From the NCBI GenBank assembly GCA_023426145.1, contig JAFABG010000030.1, positions 30,075 through 94,074 of the forward strand: a stretch of 64,000 bases of DNA, written 5' to 3'. Every line of letters starts with the position of its first letter. Position 1 is the stretch's first letter. This document shows positions 26,592 to 34,986 of the stretch, piece by piece. This DNA is from Bacteroidota bacterium. Its GTDB lineage: Bacteria > Bacteroidota > Bacteroidia > Bacteroidales > Bacteroidaceae. The translations under genes and the position numbers were made by a program. The notes below the pieces were generated by a model that worked only from the letters and a program-made list of their open reading frames with translations, searched no databases and had not been told where the DNA came from.

Positions 26592-28291
26592 TACTTATTT
26601 AATTTTGAGTAATCGTAATCCTTCTTCTGCCAATACATATCAAACTCGATAGAACTGGATGAAGGAGCATTCGTGTTATTATACATTTTAAAATCAACGG
26701 TTTTGATATGCAACAAGCCAATGCGTTTTACGTTATCAGCAACATTAGATGCCGAACCGTTCACATTATAATATAGGACAAGTAAAAATGCATCAACATT
26801 AACCTTAGCCTCTGTCCCTACTTCCCAAATACCCGAAGCCCATACGTCTGTATTCAGTGAGGATTTCATACTAGCGATACTAAGTCCCCGACAAGTTTTA
26901 GCTTCCACGTCAATTGGGAATGTCGTTTCATCAATGCTATTCAAAGTTCCACTCTTCACCTCTTCTATTAGCGTATTATAGCCGGATTTTGAAGGATCTA
27001 AGTATAGGAAGGTCAACACGGGCGTACCATAGCAACTTGCATTGACTCCGGGCACTCGATTTGAATCGGCAGAGTTGTTGACCATATAGAAGTTCTTTAA
27101 TTGCCCGCTTGAACCTGCCGGACTATTGATTTGCAGTGTTCCGGCATTGGCACCTGAAAAGAAGAAGTAAGGATTGACCGAATTATATTCGCTTTCTGAT
27201 ACCGCAGGCGTATTATAGGTTGAACAAGTAGCGGCTAAGTATGTGTAAGAGATCGGATCAACTTGTTCTCTCCAAACAGCATTCGCATACGAAAGTCCGG
27301 TTGCAGGAGAGAAGAATGAAGTGAGTTCTTCCACATCACGTCCCTGCGCATAGACCTTCTTATTCGCCCAGAAATAAATTAAAGGAACTTTCACAACGAA
27401 GGCATCAGTCAGCGTATGTACTTCTCGACCGTCAAAATAAGAGATTTTCAGCGCTAAGTTATTGTCTCCATCTACATAGTTTTCAGAAGAAGGTACGGCA
27501 AACCTCAATTCATTCTCCGTTTGAAGCGTGATGCTACAGGTCATAGTATCTAACAGCACTTTATCAATCTTATTTAAGAAAGTGCCACTCAGCACAATGA
27601 TGTCCCCCACTTCGGCCGGAGTAAAAGTTGAAGTAGCTACGGAAGGTTCATAACGTGCCACACTCAGCTTTGGAGCAGTTTCAAAAGAAGTTTCCACTTC
27701 TGCAGTCCCATCAAAATATCGAAATGTAAGTGCTGCTTTATCGGCCTCTACATAAGGAATCTTCACCAAGATCTCATTCTCACTTTGTGATAGTATAGTG
27801 GCTTCGTTGCCGGTGGTAAAGCCTTCGGCTGTAAACAACACCGCACTAACCACATTCAGATGAGTGCCCGAAAGCAACAATTTATTCCCCATCTCAACCT
27901 CGGCAGGGATACCCGTAGAAGCAACAACAGGGGCAGGATATACGACCGTAAATTCAGAAGCTGAAATTCCTTCGCCAACAGCGTTACTCAAGACGATCTT
28001 GCCACTCTTTGCATTGCCGGTCACTTTCAGCGATAAACGTTCATTCGATACTTTTTGAAGTATTTCTACCTTTTCACCTCCAAGAGTGGCACTGACGACA
28101 TCATCCAAATGACTACCGGCAATTATAATTTCACTTCCTACACTCCCGCTTTCGGGTGAGAAAGATAGAATTTCGGGTGCACTGAACACAACCTCTTTCA
28201 TAGAGATGGAATCACAACTACTCCAAAAGAGGATACATGCCAATAACCATACCAAGTTCCATTGTCTATATTGTTTCATATTCTTTTTCAT
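26591..28291 (-). CDS. SusE-position lipoprotein with IPT/TIG domains
   Basis: 566 residues; lipoprotein signal with Cys26 (FWSSC). At least three IPT/TIG immunoglobulin-like repeats follow (about residues 37-115, 115-205 and 205-300), each with a GxxVxxxGxxL-type strand pair and phrases such as SVGSEIIIAGSHLD. The C-terminal ~260 residues form a separate beta-rich domain that is probably the glycan-binding part. In alginate loci of this kind a TIG lipoprotein sits after SusD as a surface glycan-binding protein; that role is inferred from position. Nine bases separate it from susD. Confidence 0.8.
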   Translation of the reverse strand: MKKNMKQYRQWNLVWLLACILFWSSCDSISMKEVVFSAPEILSFSPESGSVGSEIIIAGSHLDDVVSATLGGEKVEILQKVSNERLSLKVTGNAKSGKIVLSNAVGEGISASEFTVVYPAPVVASTGIPAEVEMGNKLLLSGTHLNVVSAVLFTAEGFTTGNEATILSQSENEILVKIPYVEADKAALTFRYFDGTAEVETSFETAPKLSVARYEPSVATSTFTPAEVGDIIVLSGTFLNKIDKVLLDTMTCSITLQTENELRFAVPSSENYVDGDNNLALKISYFDGREVHTLTDAFVVKVPLIYFWANKKVYAQGRDVEELTSFFSPATGLSYANAVWREQVDPISYTYLAATCSTYNTPAVSESEYNSVNPYFFFSGANAGTLQINSPAGSSGQLKNFYMVNNSADSNRVPGVNASCYGTPVLTFLYLDPSKSGYNTLIEEVKSGTLNSIDETTFPIDVEAKTCRGLSIASMKSSLNTDVWASGIWEVGTEAKVNVDAFLLVLYYNVNGSASNVADNVKRIGLLHIKTVDFKMYNNTNAPSSSSIEFDMYWQKKDYDYSKLNK

Positions 28292-28300
28292 TTTAAGAGA

Positions 28301-29809
28301 TTAATAACCTGTGTTCTGTGCAATATCCGGATTGATGTTGACTACACTCACCGGAATGGGCAGATAGGTTTGCCAATCGGCTAAATCGTTCACCGTGTAG
28401 ATATATTCCGAATAGAACGGTTCACTTTTTAAATAGTTATTCACGGTTTGGGTAGCTGTACCCCATCGAAGCATATCAAACCATCGCTGATTTTCAAACG
28501 CTAGTTCAAGCCTTCGTTCATTGCGCACAGCTTCTCTAAAATCATAACGATTCGAAAGATCGGCCAAAGTATAGGTGGGAACACCGGCACGTTCACTGAT
28601 CATATTCAAGTATTTCAGATTATCGGCTGATGGACCTGAGATTTCATTAGTCAGCTCGGCATAGAGCAAGGCAATATCTCCTACTCGGATAATTGGCCAG
28701 TCACTCTCTCCATCATATTGCGTGGTAACAGGGTTCGTATATTTCTTGCAATAACGGCTTTCAACCCATTCTTTCGTTGTCGAATTATAATATTGCTGAG
28801 CAATGTTGACATTTAACCGTTGATCATCAGTCCCTCTAAGCTCATAAGCAGCAATTAGATTATCGCTCGGGGTGTTATAGCCAGAAGAGGTTCCTAATAT
28901 GACATTGGCACCGTTATTGACCGGAGCAAATAGATTTCCGAAAGGAGAACCCAATCCCATACTACCGGAAAGATAGCGAGCGGCGAAAATTATTTCTTTG
29001 TTCATCTCATTCGTTATATCAAAGATTTTAGTGTAGGGCACTAAATCAGCTCCACTTTGTGGATTGCCCACAGCTGTACTCTCAAGCACTTCCTTACATA
29101 ATTGTGCTGCACGCGCATATCGTTCTTCTCCCGATTTATAATGCGTAGCATACACCTTAGCTAATAAAGCTTTTGCAGCATTCCTATCTGCACGCCCTTT
29201 ATCAGCATCTGCCATCTGTTCGGGTAGCATCTCATTGGTGATTATTTTTTCCAAATCGCCTTCAATCAGGGCATACACCTCTTCTACAGTAGAACGTTGC
29301 ATGTTACGAGCCACATCCGAAGGCACTTTTGAAGTCACAATAAACACAGGACCCCACAGGCGAACCAAATTAAAATATTCTAGAGAACGGAGAAATAAAG
29401 CTTCTCCCTCGTATTGGTTTCGAAGCGTTTCATCCTCGATGACATCAAGATAAGAAATCACATTATTGACACGTGCAATAGTGACGTAACACGAATTCCA
29501 ATAGTCTTCCACCCATTGATGTTCAGCTACAATTGTACCTTGATCGAGCTGTTCTATCAATTTGGTTGAGCTAGCCGTAGAACCCGTAGCATACATTCGT
29601 CCATTATCGGAACGTAGCTCAGTCATGGCCCATTCATAATACATCACGTTATGAAGAGAACTATAACATCCCAGAACTAGATTATTCACCGAAGAAGCAT
29701 CTTTCACATATTCATCTACAGCCACTTCAGAGTAGGGATACTTGTCCAAATCACAAGACGCAAACAGTAAAGTCACCAATAGTAGTCCTATATAATATAC
29801 CTTTTTCAT
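28301..29809 (-). CDS. susD: SusD-like glycan-binding lipoprotein
   Basis: 502 residues, lipobox FASC with Cys19, followed by the typical DLDKYPYSEV start of SusD/RagB proteins. SusD signatures are visible: EALFLRSLEYFNLVRLWG, the later VRNERRLELAFENQRWFDMLRWG and a C-terminal YLPIPVSVVNINPDIAQN. SusD forms a lid on the SusC barrel and hands oligosaccharide to it. The gene follows susC by 13 bp. Its ligand is inferred as alginate from the lyases in the operon. Confidence 0.93.
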   Translation of the reverse strand: MKKVYYIGLLLVTLLFASCDLDKYPYSEVAVDEYVKDASSVNNLVLGCYSSLHNVMYYEWAMTELRSDNGRMYATGSTASSTKLIEQLDQGTIVAEHQWVEDYWNSCYVTIARVNNVISYLDVIEDETLRNQYEGEALFLRSLEYFNLVRLWGPVFIVTSKVPSDVARNMQRSTVEEVYALIEGDLEKIITNEMLPEQMADADKGRADRNAAKALLAKVYATHYKSGEERYARAAQLCKEVLESTAVGNPQSGADLVPYTKIFDITNEMNKEIIFAARYLSGSMGLGSPFGNLFAPVNNGANVILGTSSGYNTPSDNLIAAYELRGTDDQRLNVNIAQQYYNSTTKEWVESRYCKKYTNPVTTQYDGESDWPIIRVGDIALLYAELTNEISGPSADNLKYLNMISERAGVPTYTLADLSNRYDFREAVRNERRLELAFENQRWFDMLRWGTATQTVNNYLKSEPFYSEYIYTVNDLADWQTYLPIPVSVVNINPDIAQNTGY

Positions 29810-29822
29810 CGCTTACTTACCA

Positions 29823-32800
29823 TTAAAAATTAATATCAAAACCTGCGGAAATTGTACTTGTCAAAGGAAATCCACCGCGCTGATATCCCGAAATCATAGA
29901 GCTTGAATATTTAGATGAAGTCACACGAGACTCAGGGTTAATACCTTTATAGCTACTTCCCCATATATAGAGTAGGTTACTACCAGACACATAAAAGCGT
30001 ACACCAGACAGTTTCATTTTACTCGCCATCGTGGCTGGGAGTGTATAACCCAATGTAACATTTCTTAAGCAAGCATAAGAAGCATCTTGCAAAGGATAAT
30101 CGGTTAAAGCAATGTCATACCCCAACTTCTGATAAGGAACTTTTCCATTGCCCGGATGCTCTGCACTTACCCAACGATCTTTGGTGTAAGCCTTATTCCA
30201 TTTCACCGTTTCATTGTAATAGATGTCACCATTGTACACATCAATTCCTTGTACACCTTGAATCAAAAATGAAAAATCAAAATCCTTGAATTGGAAAGTG
30301 TTCGTAATTCCCCAAGTGAAATCGGGATAAGGGTTGCCTAGAGGCACACGATCGTCAGGAGTCAAAGAGCCGTCTTTATTGGTATCCACAATACGTAATC
30401 CACCAGGCACATCATTAGCAAAATGAGGATTGGCATTGATTTCTTCCACACTATTCCACACCCCACTTGTCTTGTAACCGTAGAACTGAATCAACGGTGA
30501 GCCAACTTTAGCTATGTAACATTCACTTCGCTCGCCTTGGTTAATGACTTGTTGTTCGCCACCCAATTCCATCAGTTTATTACGTGATAAAGAAAAATTG
30601 AGATTGGTGCTCCAAGAAAACTTGCGATTTTTAAAATTGTAGGTGTCGAGCTGTATTTCTACACCGGAGTTACGTACCTTTCCTATATTGTTCCAATAGT
30701 AACTATAGCCGGTAAACGACTGCGTGGGTTGTTCGAACAATAAAGCACGAGTGATAGAGTAATAGGCGTCTACAGATAGATTAATCCGGTTTTTGAATAA
30801 TCCTAAATCTAACCCATAGTTGAACTCATCCGTTTTTTCCCAGGTGATGTGAGAGTTGGCCAATGAAGAGGAGATATTTGCCGAGCCATTCACCAATTGT
30901 CCATTACCGGTACCCGTCACATAGTTGGCACTATTCAGTACTTCGAGAGCAGCATCATAGCTGATACGATTATTTCCTGTAACACCATACGAAGCTCTAA
31001 ACTTCAAATTAGAAATAGACTTGAAATTTTTCATGAACTTCTCTTCACTGACACGCCAACCTAAAGAGGCCGAAGGAAACCATGCATTTCGGTTACCTTT
31101 GGAAAATAAAGAAGAACGATCCAAACGCAAAGATGTAGACAAAAGATAGCGACCTAAATAGTTGTAATTGATACGCCCTAAATAAGACTCTAGTACCACA
31201 TCCGGATAGCGGAATGTACCAGTTCCATCATTATTCCCGTTTCCCTTACTTGCCAAAGAATAGACAGTAGCTGCATTCAGTGTATGAACATCATCGGTAG
31301 CAAAACCAGTGGCGGTCATAGCCACCCGCTGATCTCTCGTTGATTCAACAGTGTAGCCCAGCAAAACATCCATACTATGCGCTTTACCCTTACCAAAATC
31401 AAGATGATAGTTCAATGTGTTTTCGCTCAATAGATCGACGTAAAGTTTGCTAAAATAGGTGGCTCTACTTTCTTCTTTATCTTTAGTAGCATTCTTGTTT
31501 CCATAGTAATAAGAAGGACTGAAGCGTACATTTAAGCCATTAGACGTTTTAAACTGTAGACCTTTACAAATATTAATCGTTAAATACATACTTGCTAAGC
31601 CTTGCATAGATTCACCCCAACGGGATGTATTTGCCATTACACTACGAGGATTATTATTGGCTGAAGAAAAAGGAGATGATTTCTCCATTGTGGGGTTTCC
31701 TTCAGCATCCAGTCTACCAGTTGGCGTTTCAATATTATTAAAATGGCTTCCTCTTGCAAATCCGGTATAACCTGTCAATTCGGTACTATATGCATTGTGA
31801 TAGACGGGAAGGAAAGAAGGGGTACGATAGAAATCAATAAAATTATTCTTCGGCCGTTCGGTCTTGGTGTAAGTACCCGATAAATTAACGCCTATGCTCA
31901 CTAGATTAGATAATTTAGCATCTACTTTCGAACGAAAATTGAGTTTATCCAGGGAGTTTTGTAGCATCACTCCCTCGTCTTTGGTATAAGCTGCAGAAAT
32001 ATAATATTTTGTATCTTTACGTCCGCCGGATACACTCATCTGTACATTCGTAATACCAGCTAAATCACGTAAACCTTCTTTTTGCCAATCGGTAGTACCC
32101 ATCTGACTTTCCAGATAAGCTGCACCGCGAGCTGCTGAAGGAACTGACGGTCCACCTAGTTCAGCCTCTTCTGTAAGTAGATTAAGCCATTCGGATGAAG
32201 TCATCATATCATGTAATTGGTAGGCATATTTAAAACCTTGATAGAACTTAAATGAATATTTTGGTTTATCAGGAGTACCACTTTTCGTAGTGACCATAAT
32301 AACTCCATTGGCAGCACGCGAACCGTAGATCGCTGCAGAAGCCGCATCTTTCAAGATTTCAATAGATTTCACATCGGAAGCGTTTATCGACGAAAGTCCA
32401 CCTGATACCGGGAATCCATCGATAATAACCAAAGGCTCACTATCAGCAGAAATGGATCCTGTGCCACGCACTCGAATGGAAGGCGTTACACCAACCTCCG
32501 AGGTTTCATTGGCAACGGTAAGTCCACTCATAGATCCTTGTAAGGCAGTAGTCACATCACTTACTGGAGCATTAATTAAAGCCTGTCCATCAAGTTTTGA
32601 GATCGAACCTGTTAAATGTGATTTAGCTTGTGTACCATAACCAATCACCACAACATCATCCAACAGTTTAGAATCCTCTTCCAGCGTCACATTCACCACA
32701 GTGCGTTTACCAACAGCCTCAGCTCTATCCATGTAACCGATATACGAATAAACCAAAATTGTTTTTGAATTTGGAACCTTGATGGAGTATTTACCTTCAG

Positions 32801-32978
32801 CATTTGTCACAGTACCTGTTGGAACAGTAGCGTCCTTGATCATGACTGAAGCTCCAATCAATGGCCCCTGTGCATCGATCACCTGACCCGTAATTACATG
32901 CTGAGAATAAACGTTTAATGCTCCACCTAACAACAAGAGTAGCAATACAACTTTTTTAAAATACAGAAGTTTGTTCAT
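29823..32978 (-). CDS. susC: SusC-like TonB-dependent oligosaccharide importer
   Basis: 1051 residues. Signal peptide (cut near NVYSQ), carboxypeptidase-regulatory-like domain (about 27-105), plug domain (about 115-235) with the SusC signature IEILKDAASAAIYGSRAANG, and a beta-barrel ending in Phe. TonB and ExbBD elsewhere would power import through it. It is the first gene of the alginate operon. Its promoter (-7 TACGTTTG at 33003-33010, -33 TTTG at 33030-33033 on the minus strand) is overlapped by a 32-bp palindrome, so regulation by the divergent GntR protein is likely. Confidence 0.93.
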   Translation of the reverse strand: MNKLLYFKKVVLLLLLLGGALNVYSQHVITGQVIDAQGPLIGASVMIKDATVPTGTVTNAEGKYSIKVPNSKTILVYSYIGYMDRAEAVGKRTVVNVTLEEDSKLLDDVVVIGYGTQAKSHLTGSISKLDGQALINAPVSDVTTALQGSMSGLTVANETSEVGVTPSIRVRGTGSISADSEPLVIIDGFPVSGGLSSINASDVKSIEILKDAASAAIYGSRAANGVIMVTTKSGTPDKPKYSFKFYQGFKYAYQLHDMMTSSEWLNLLTEEAELGGPSVPSAARGAAYLESQMGTTDWQKEGLRDLAGITNVQMSVSGGRKDTKYYISAAYTKDEGVMLQNSLDKLNFRSKVDAKLSNLVSIGVNLSGTYTKTERPKNNFIDFYRTPSFLPVYHNAYSTELTGYTGFARGSHFNNIETPTGRLDAEGNPTMEKSSPFSSANNNPRSVMANTSRWGESMQGLASMYLTINICKGLQFKTSNGLNVRFSPSYYYGNKNATKDKEESRATYFSKLYVDLLSENTLNYHLDFGKGKAHSMDVLLGYTVESTRDQRVAMTATGFATDDVHTLNAATVYSLASKGNGNNDGTGTFRYPDVVLESYLGRINYNYLGRYLLSTSLRLDRSSLFSKGNRNAWFPSASLGWRVSEEKFMKNFKSISNLKFRASYGVTGNNRISYDAALEVLNSANYVTGTGNGQLVNGSANISSSLANSHITWEKTDEFNYGLDLGLFKNRINLSVDAYYSITRALLFEQPTQSFTGYSYYWNNIGKVRNSGVEIQLDTYNFKNRKFSWSTNLNFSLSRNKLMELGGEQQVINQGERSECYIAKVGSPLIQFYGYKTSGVWNSVEEINANPHFANDVPGGLRIVDTNKDGSLTPDDRVPLGNPYPDFTWGITNTFQFKDFDFSFLIQGVQGIDVYNGDIYYNETVKWNKAYTKDRWVSAEHPGNGKVPYQKLGYDIALTDYPLQDASYACLRNVTLGYTLPATMASKMKLSGVRFYVSGSNLLYIWGSSYKGINPESRVTSSKYSSSMISGYQRGGFPLTSTISAGFDINF

Positions 32979-33002
32979 AGATTAGCGTTTTAATTTCTGT
33001 GA

Positions 33003-33033
33003 CAAACGTAAGGATTAAAATTGGTAAACCAAA
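33003..33033 (-). promoter_or_regulatory. Promoter of the alginate operon
   Basis: On the minus strand TTTG (33030-33033), exactly 19 bp, then TACGTTTG (33003-33010), a full match to the Bacteroides -33/-7 consensus. The start codon of susC is 24 bp beyond the -7 box. Confidence 0.8.
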
Positions 33034-33050
33034 ATTTTGGTCTACCAATT
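33019..33050. promoter_or_regulatory. 32-bp palindrome, candidate GntR operator
   Basis: A palindrome in which 15 of 16 base pairs match. It consists of two adjacent 12-bp units, TTGGTAAACCAA and TTGGTCTACCAA, joined by AATT-type bases. TGGT-Nx-ACCA is the pattern bound by FadR-family GntR regulators. It covers the -33 element of the susC promoter, which suggests repression. Binding by the adjacent regulator is inferred. Confidence 0.7.
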
Positions 33051-33071
33051 ATCTTTTATTAACAAATACAT

Positions 33072-33098
33072 GTAATATGCTTATTTATAACATATTAC
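33072..33098. promoter_or_regulatory. Second inverted repeat in the susC-gntR gap
   Basis: GTAATATG (33072-33079) and CATATTAC (33091-33098) are perfect 8-base arms separated by 11 bases. It could be a second regulator site. It does not resemble the TTGGT operator. Confidence 0.4.
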
Positions 33099-33218
33099 GC
33101 GTACATTATTATAAAAGGGGTAAAGAATATTTTTCGCCGAAAGCTTTAATGTAAAAGATAATATTCGTACTTTTACACCCGAATTGAGAAAGAAAACATT
33201 TTAAAACAGTTGTATCTT

Positions 33219-33938
33219 ATGAAAGACGAAGTAAATTCGCAACCAGTTAAACTTGTAATTGAACATCTAAAGAAACAAATTGCTGATCGACAGATTCTAC
33301 CTGGCGAACGTCTACCGTCTGAACGAAAGTTGTCTGAACTACTAAACGTTAGTCGATCACATGTTCGTGAAGCCTTACAAAAAATGGAGCTTTACGGCAT
33401 TGTAAAGACTTATCCTCAAAGTGGAACAGTCGTTTCTGAGTTTTCAAAAGATCAGTTGGATACAATGATCACAGACGCACTGAAGATAAGTAGATATGAC
33501 TTCTCCAGCCTAGTCTATGTCCGTGTATTATTAGAAATTGAGATTTGTAAGCTCTGCGCATTAAACCGTACGGAAGAGGATTTAATAAACATAGAAAAGA
33601 CGTTAATGGAACTCGAAGAAAAGTTTGATACGGATCTTCGCGTTGAAAAAGATTTTGCTTTTCATCAAGCCATAGCGCAAGGAGGTCACAACCCAGTGAT
33701 TAGTTCACTCCTACTCATTATAACTCCCGACATATTAAAATATTATCAAAAATATAAGGTCTGCGCTGTACCACAAAAAACAGTGCATGCCGAACATAGA
33801 GAAATCTTGCAAAAAATAAAGAACAGAGATCCCGAAGGTATGAAAGAACTGGTGCTTCGACATTTATCTAATCTTATCGATTTTTCAAAAATGTCGCCCA
33901 ATGAAAATATTCCAGAATTTGAATATGGGCATCTATAA
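33219..33938 (+). CDS. GntR/FadR-family (FCD) regulator of the alginate locus
   Basis: 239 residues from the ATG at 33219; an in-frame TTG at 33210 is rejected. The N-terminal winged helix has the GntR pattern GERLPSERKLSELL and SRSHVREALQKME. The C-terminal FCD domain is all-helical with the Asp/His metal-site pattern (DFAFHQAIA near 140-150, EHREIL and RHL later), as in uronate-responsive regulators such as UxuR and ExuR. It is divergent from the alginate operon and likely represses it until a pathway product, perhaps KDG or DEH, binds; the ligand is not determined here. No terminator was seen before the next genes. Confidence 0.85.
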   Translation: MKDEVNSQPVKLVIEHLKKQIADRQILPGERLPSERKLSELLNVSRSHVREALQKMELYGIVKTYPQSGTVVSEFSKDQLDTMITDALKISRYDFSSLVYVRVLLEIEICKLCALNRTEEDLINIEKTLMELEEKFDTDLRVEKDFAFHQAIAQGGHNPVISSLLLIITPDILKYYQKYKVCAVPQKTVHAEHREILQKIKNRDPEGMKELVLRHLSNLIDFSKMSPNENIPEFEYGHL

Positions 33939-33968
33939 GCTGATAAAGAGTGTCCCTATCCCTCTATC

Positions 33969-34025
33969 ATAGTGTAACTATAGCAACCTAATAGTGATAC
34001 TATCTTGCTCGTATAGTGTAACTAT
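33969..34025. promoter_or_regulatory. Three 13-bp palindromes at exact 22-bp spacing
   Basis: ATAGTGTAACTAT (33969-33981), ATAGTGATACTAT (33991-34003) and ATAGTGTAACTAT (34013-34025) share the form ATAGT-N3-ACTAT and start exactly 22 bp apart. They lie between the GntR gene and the map promoter, about 75-130 bp before its -7 box. An array of this kind suggests cooperative binding of a dimeric regulator on one face of the helix. The regulator is unknown. Confidence 0.65.
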
Positions 34026-34097
34026 ATGATTTTCTTATTTCGCTGAAAGATAACAAAGTTTTAGAAAGTGGAGGAGTATATCTTCCATTAATTCTCG

Positions 34098-34105
34098 TAC
34101 CTTTG
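34098..34105 (+). promoter_or_regulatory. -7 box of map-rmuC
   Basis: TACCTTTG fits TAnnTTTG. It ends in the in-frame GTG at 34105, which therefore cannot be the start codon. The ATG at 34132 is 26 bp downstream. The -33 element is not obvious. Confidence 0.65.
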
Positions 34106-34131
34106 TGAAACGATTAAAAAATCATAGCAAA

Positions 34132-34986
34132 ATGAAGAACGTTATCAAGGGATTCCGGTTCACCCCTTCAAACTATCCGGCAGATGTAGAAGCTAAAATT
34201 CAGAAATACAGAAAACAAGGTTATAAGCTCCCACTTCGTAAAGTACTCCGTACACCCGAACAATTGGCAGGTATTCGTGAAAGTGCCAAAATCAATACGG
34301 CATTGCTCGATTATGTTTCTGAAAACATTCGGGAAGGTATGTCGACGGAAGAAATCGACGTAATGGTGTACGACTTCACCACGAAACACGGAGCTATCCC
34401 TGCTCCTCTCAACTACGAAGGTTTTCCAAAAAGCGTTTGTACCAGCATTAATGATGTGGTTTGCCACGGTATTCCTAGCAAAACTGAGATCTTGAAAAGT
34501 GGAGATATCATCAACGTGGATGTTTCTACAATCTACAAAGGTTATTTCTCTGATGCCTCACGTATGTTCATGATTGGCGATGTAAGCCCTGAAATGCGTA
34601 GACTGGTGGAAGTCACCAAAGAATGCTTGGAAATAGGTATTGCCACTGCGCAGCCTTGGACTCAATTGGGAGATGTGGGTGCTGCCATTCAAGAACATGC
34701 CGAGAAAAATGGATTCAGTGTGGTACGCGATCTTGCCGGACATGGTGTAGGCGTGGAATTTCATGAAGCGCCCGACGTGGAGCATTTCGGACGCCGTGGA
34801 ACAGGAACTATGATTGTTCCGGGAATGACTTTTACCATTGAACCGATGATTAACATGGGCTCTTATGAAGTGTTTATCGATGAGGCTGACGGATGGACCG
34901 TATGCACAGACGACGGACTTCCTTCCGCACAATGGGAAAAAATGCTTCTGATCACTGAAACCGGAAACGAAATCCTCACGTATTAA
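34132..34986 (+). CDS. map: Type I methionine aminopeptidase
   Basis: 284 residues from the ATG at 34132. It removes the N-terminal Met from new proteins in the cytoplasm. The pita-bread fold metal ligands are seen in order: Asp in INVDVS, Asp in FSDASR, His in GHGVGVEFHEAP, Glu in FTIEPM and Glu in LLITETG. An N-terminal extension of about 40 residues precedes the core (starts FTPSNYPADVEAKI), as in several Bacteroidetes copies. Its TAA overlaps the ATG of rmuC (TAATG), so the two are translationally coupled. Bacteroides genomes often have a second map near ribosomal genes; this copy could be the accessory one. Confidence 0.9.
   Translation: MKNVIKGFRFTPSNYPADVEAKIQKYRKQGYKLPLRKVLRTPEQLAGIRESAKINTALLDYVSENIREGMSTEEIDVMVYDFTTKHGAIPAPLNYEGFPKSVCTSINDVVCHGIPSKTEILKSGDIINVDVSTIYKGYFSDASRMFMIGDVSPEMRRLVEVTKECLEIGIATAQPWTQLGDVGAAIQEHAEKNGFSVVRDLAGHGVGVEFHEAPDVEHFGRRGTGTMIVPGMTFTIEPMINMGSYEVFIDEADGWTVCTDDGLPSAQWEKMLLITETGNEILTY

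Noticed and set aside
33210..33218. Upstream TTG start for the GntR regulator
   Set aside because: The ATG at 33219 directly begins the family-like sequence; the TTG adds three residues without support.
33969..34025. Possible CRISPR-like repeat array
   Set aside because: Units are 13-bp palindromes with 9-bp spacers and no Cas genes; far too short for a CRISPR array. Interpreted as an operator array.
34105..34131. GTG start for map at 34105
   Set aside because: The GTG overlaps the -7 box TACCTTTG at 34098-34105 and would be at or before the RNA start.
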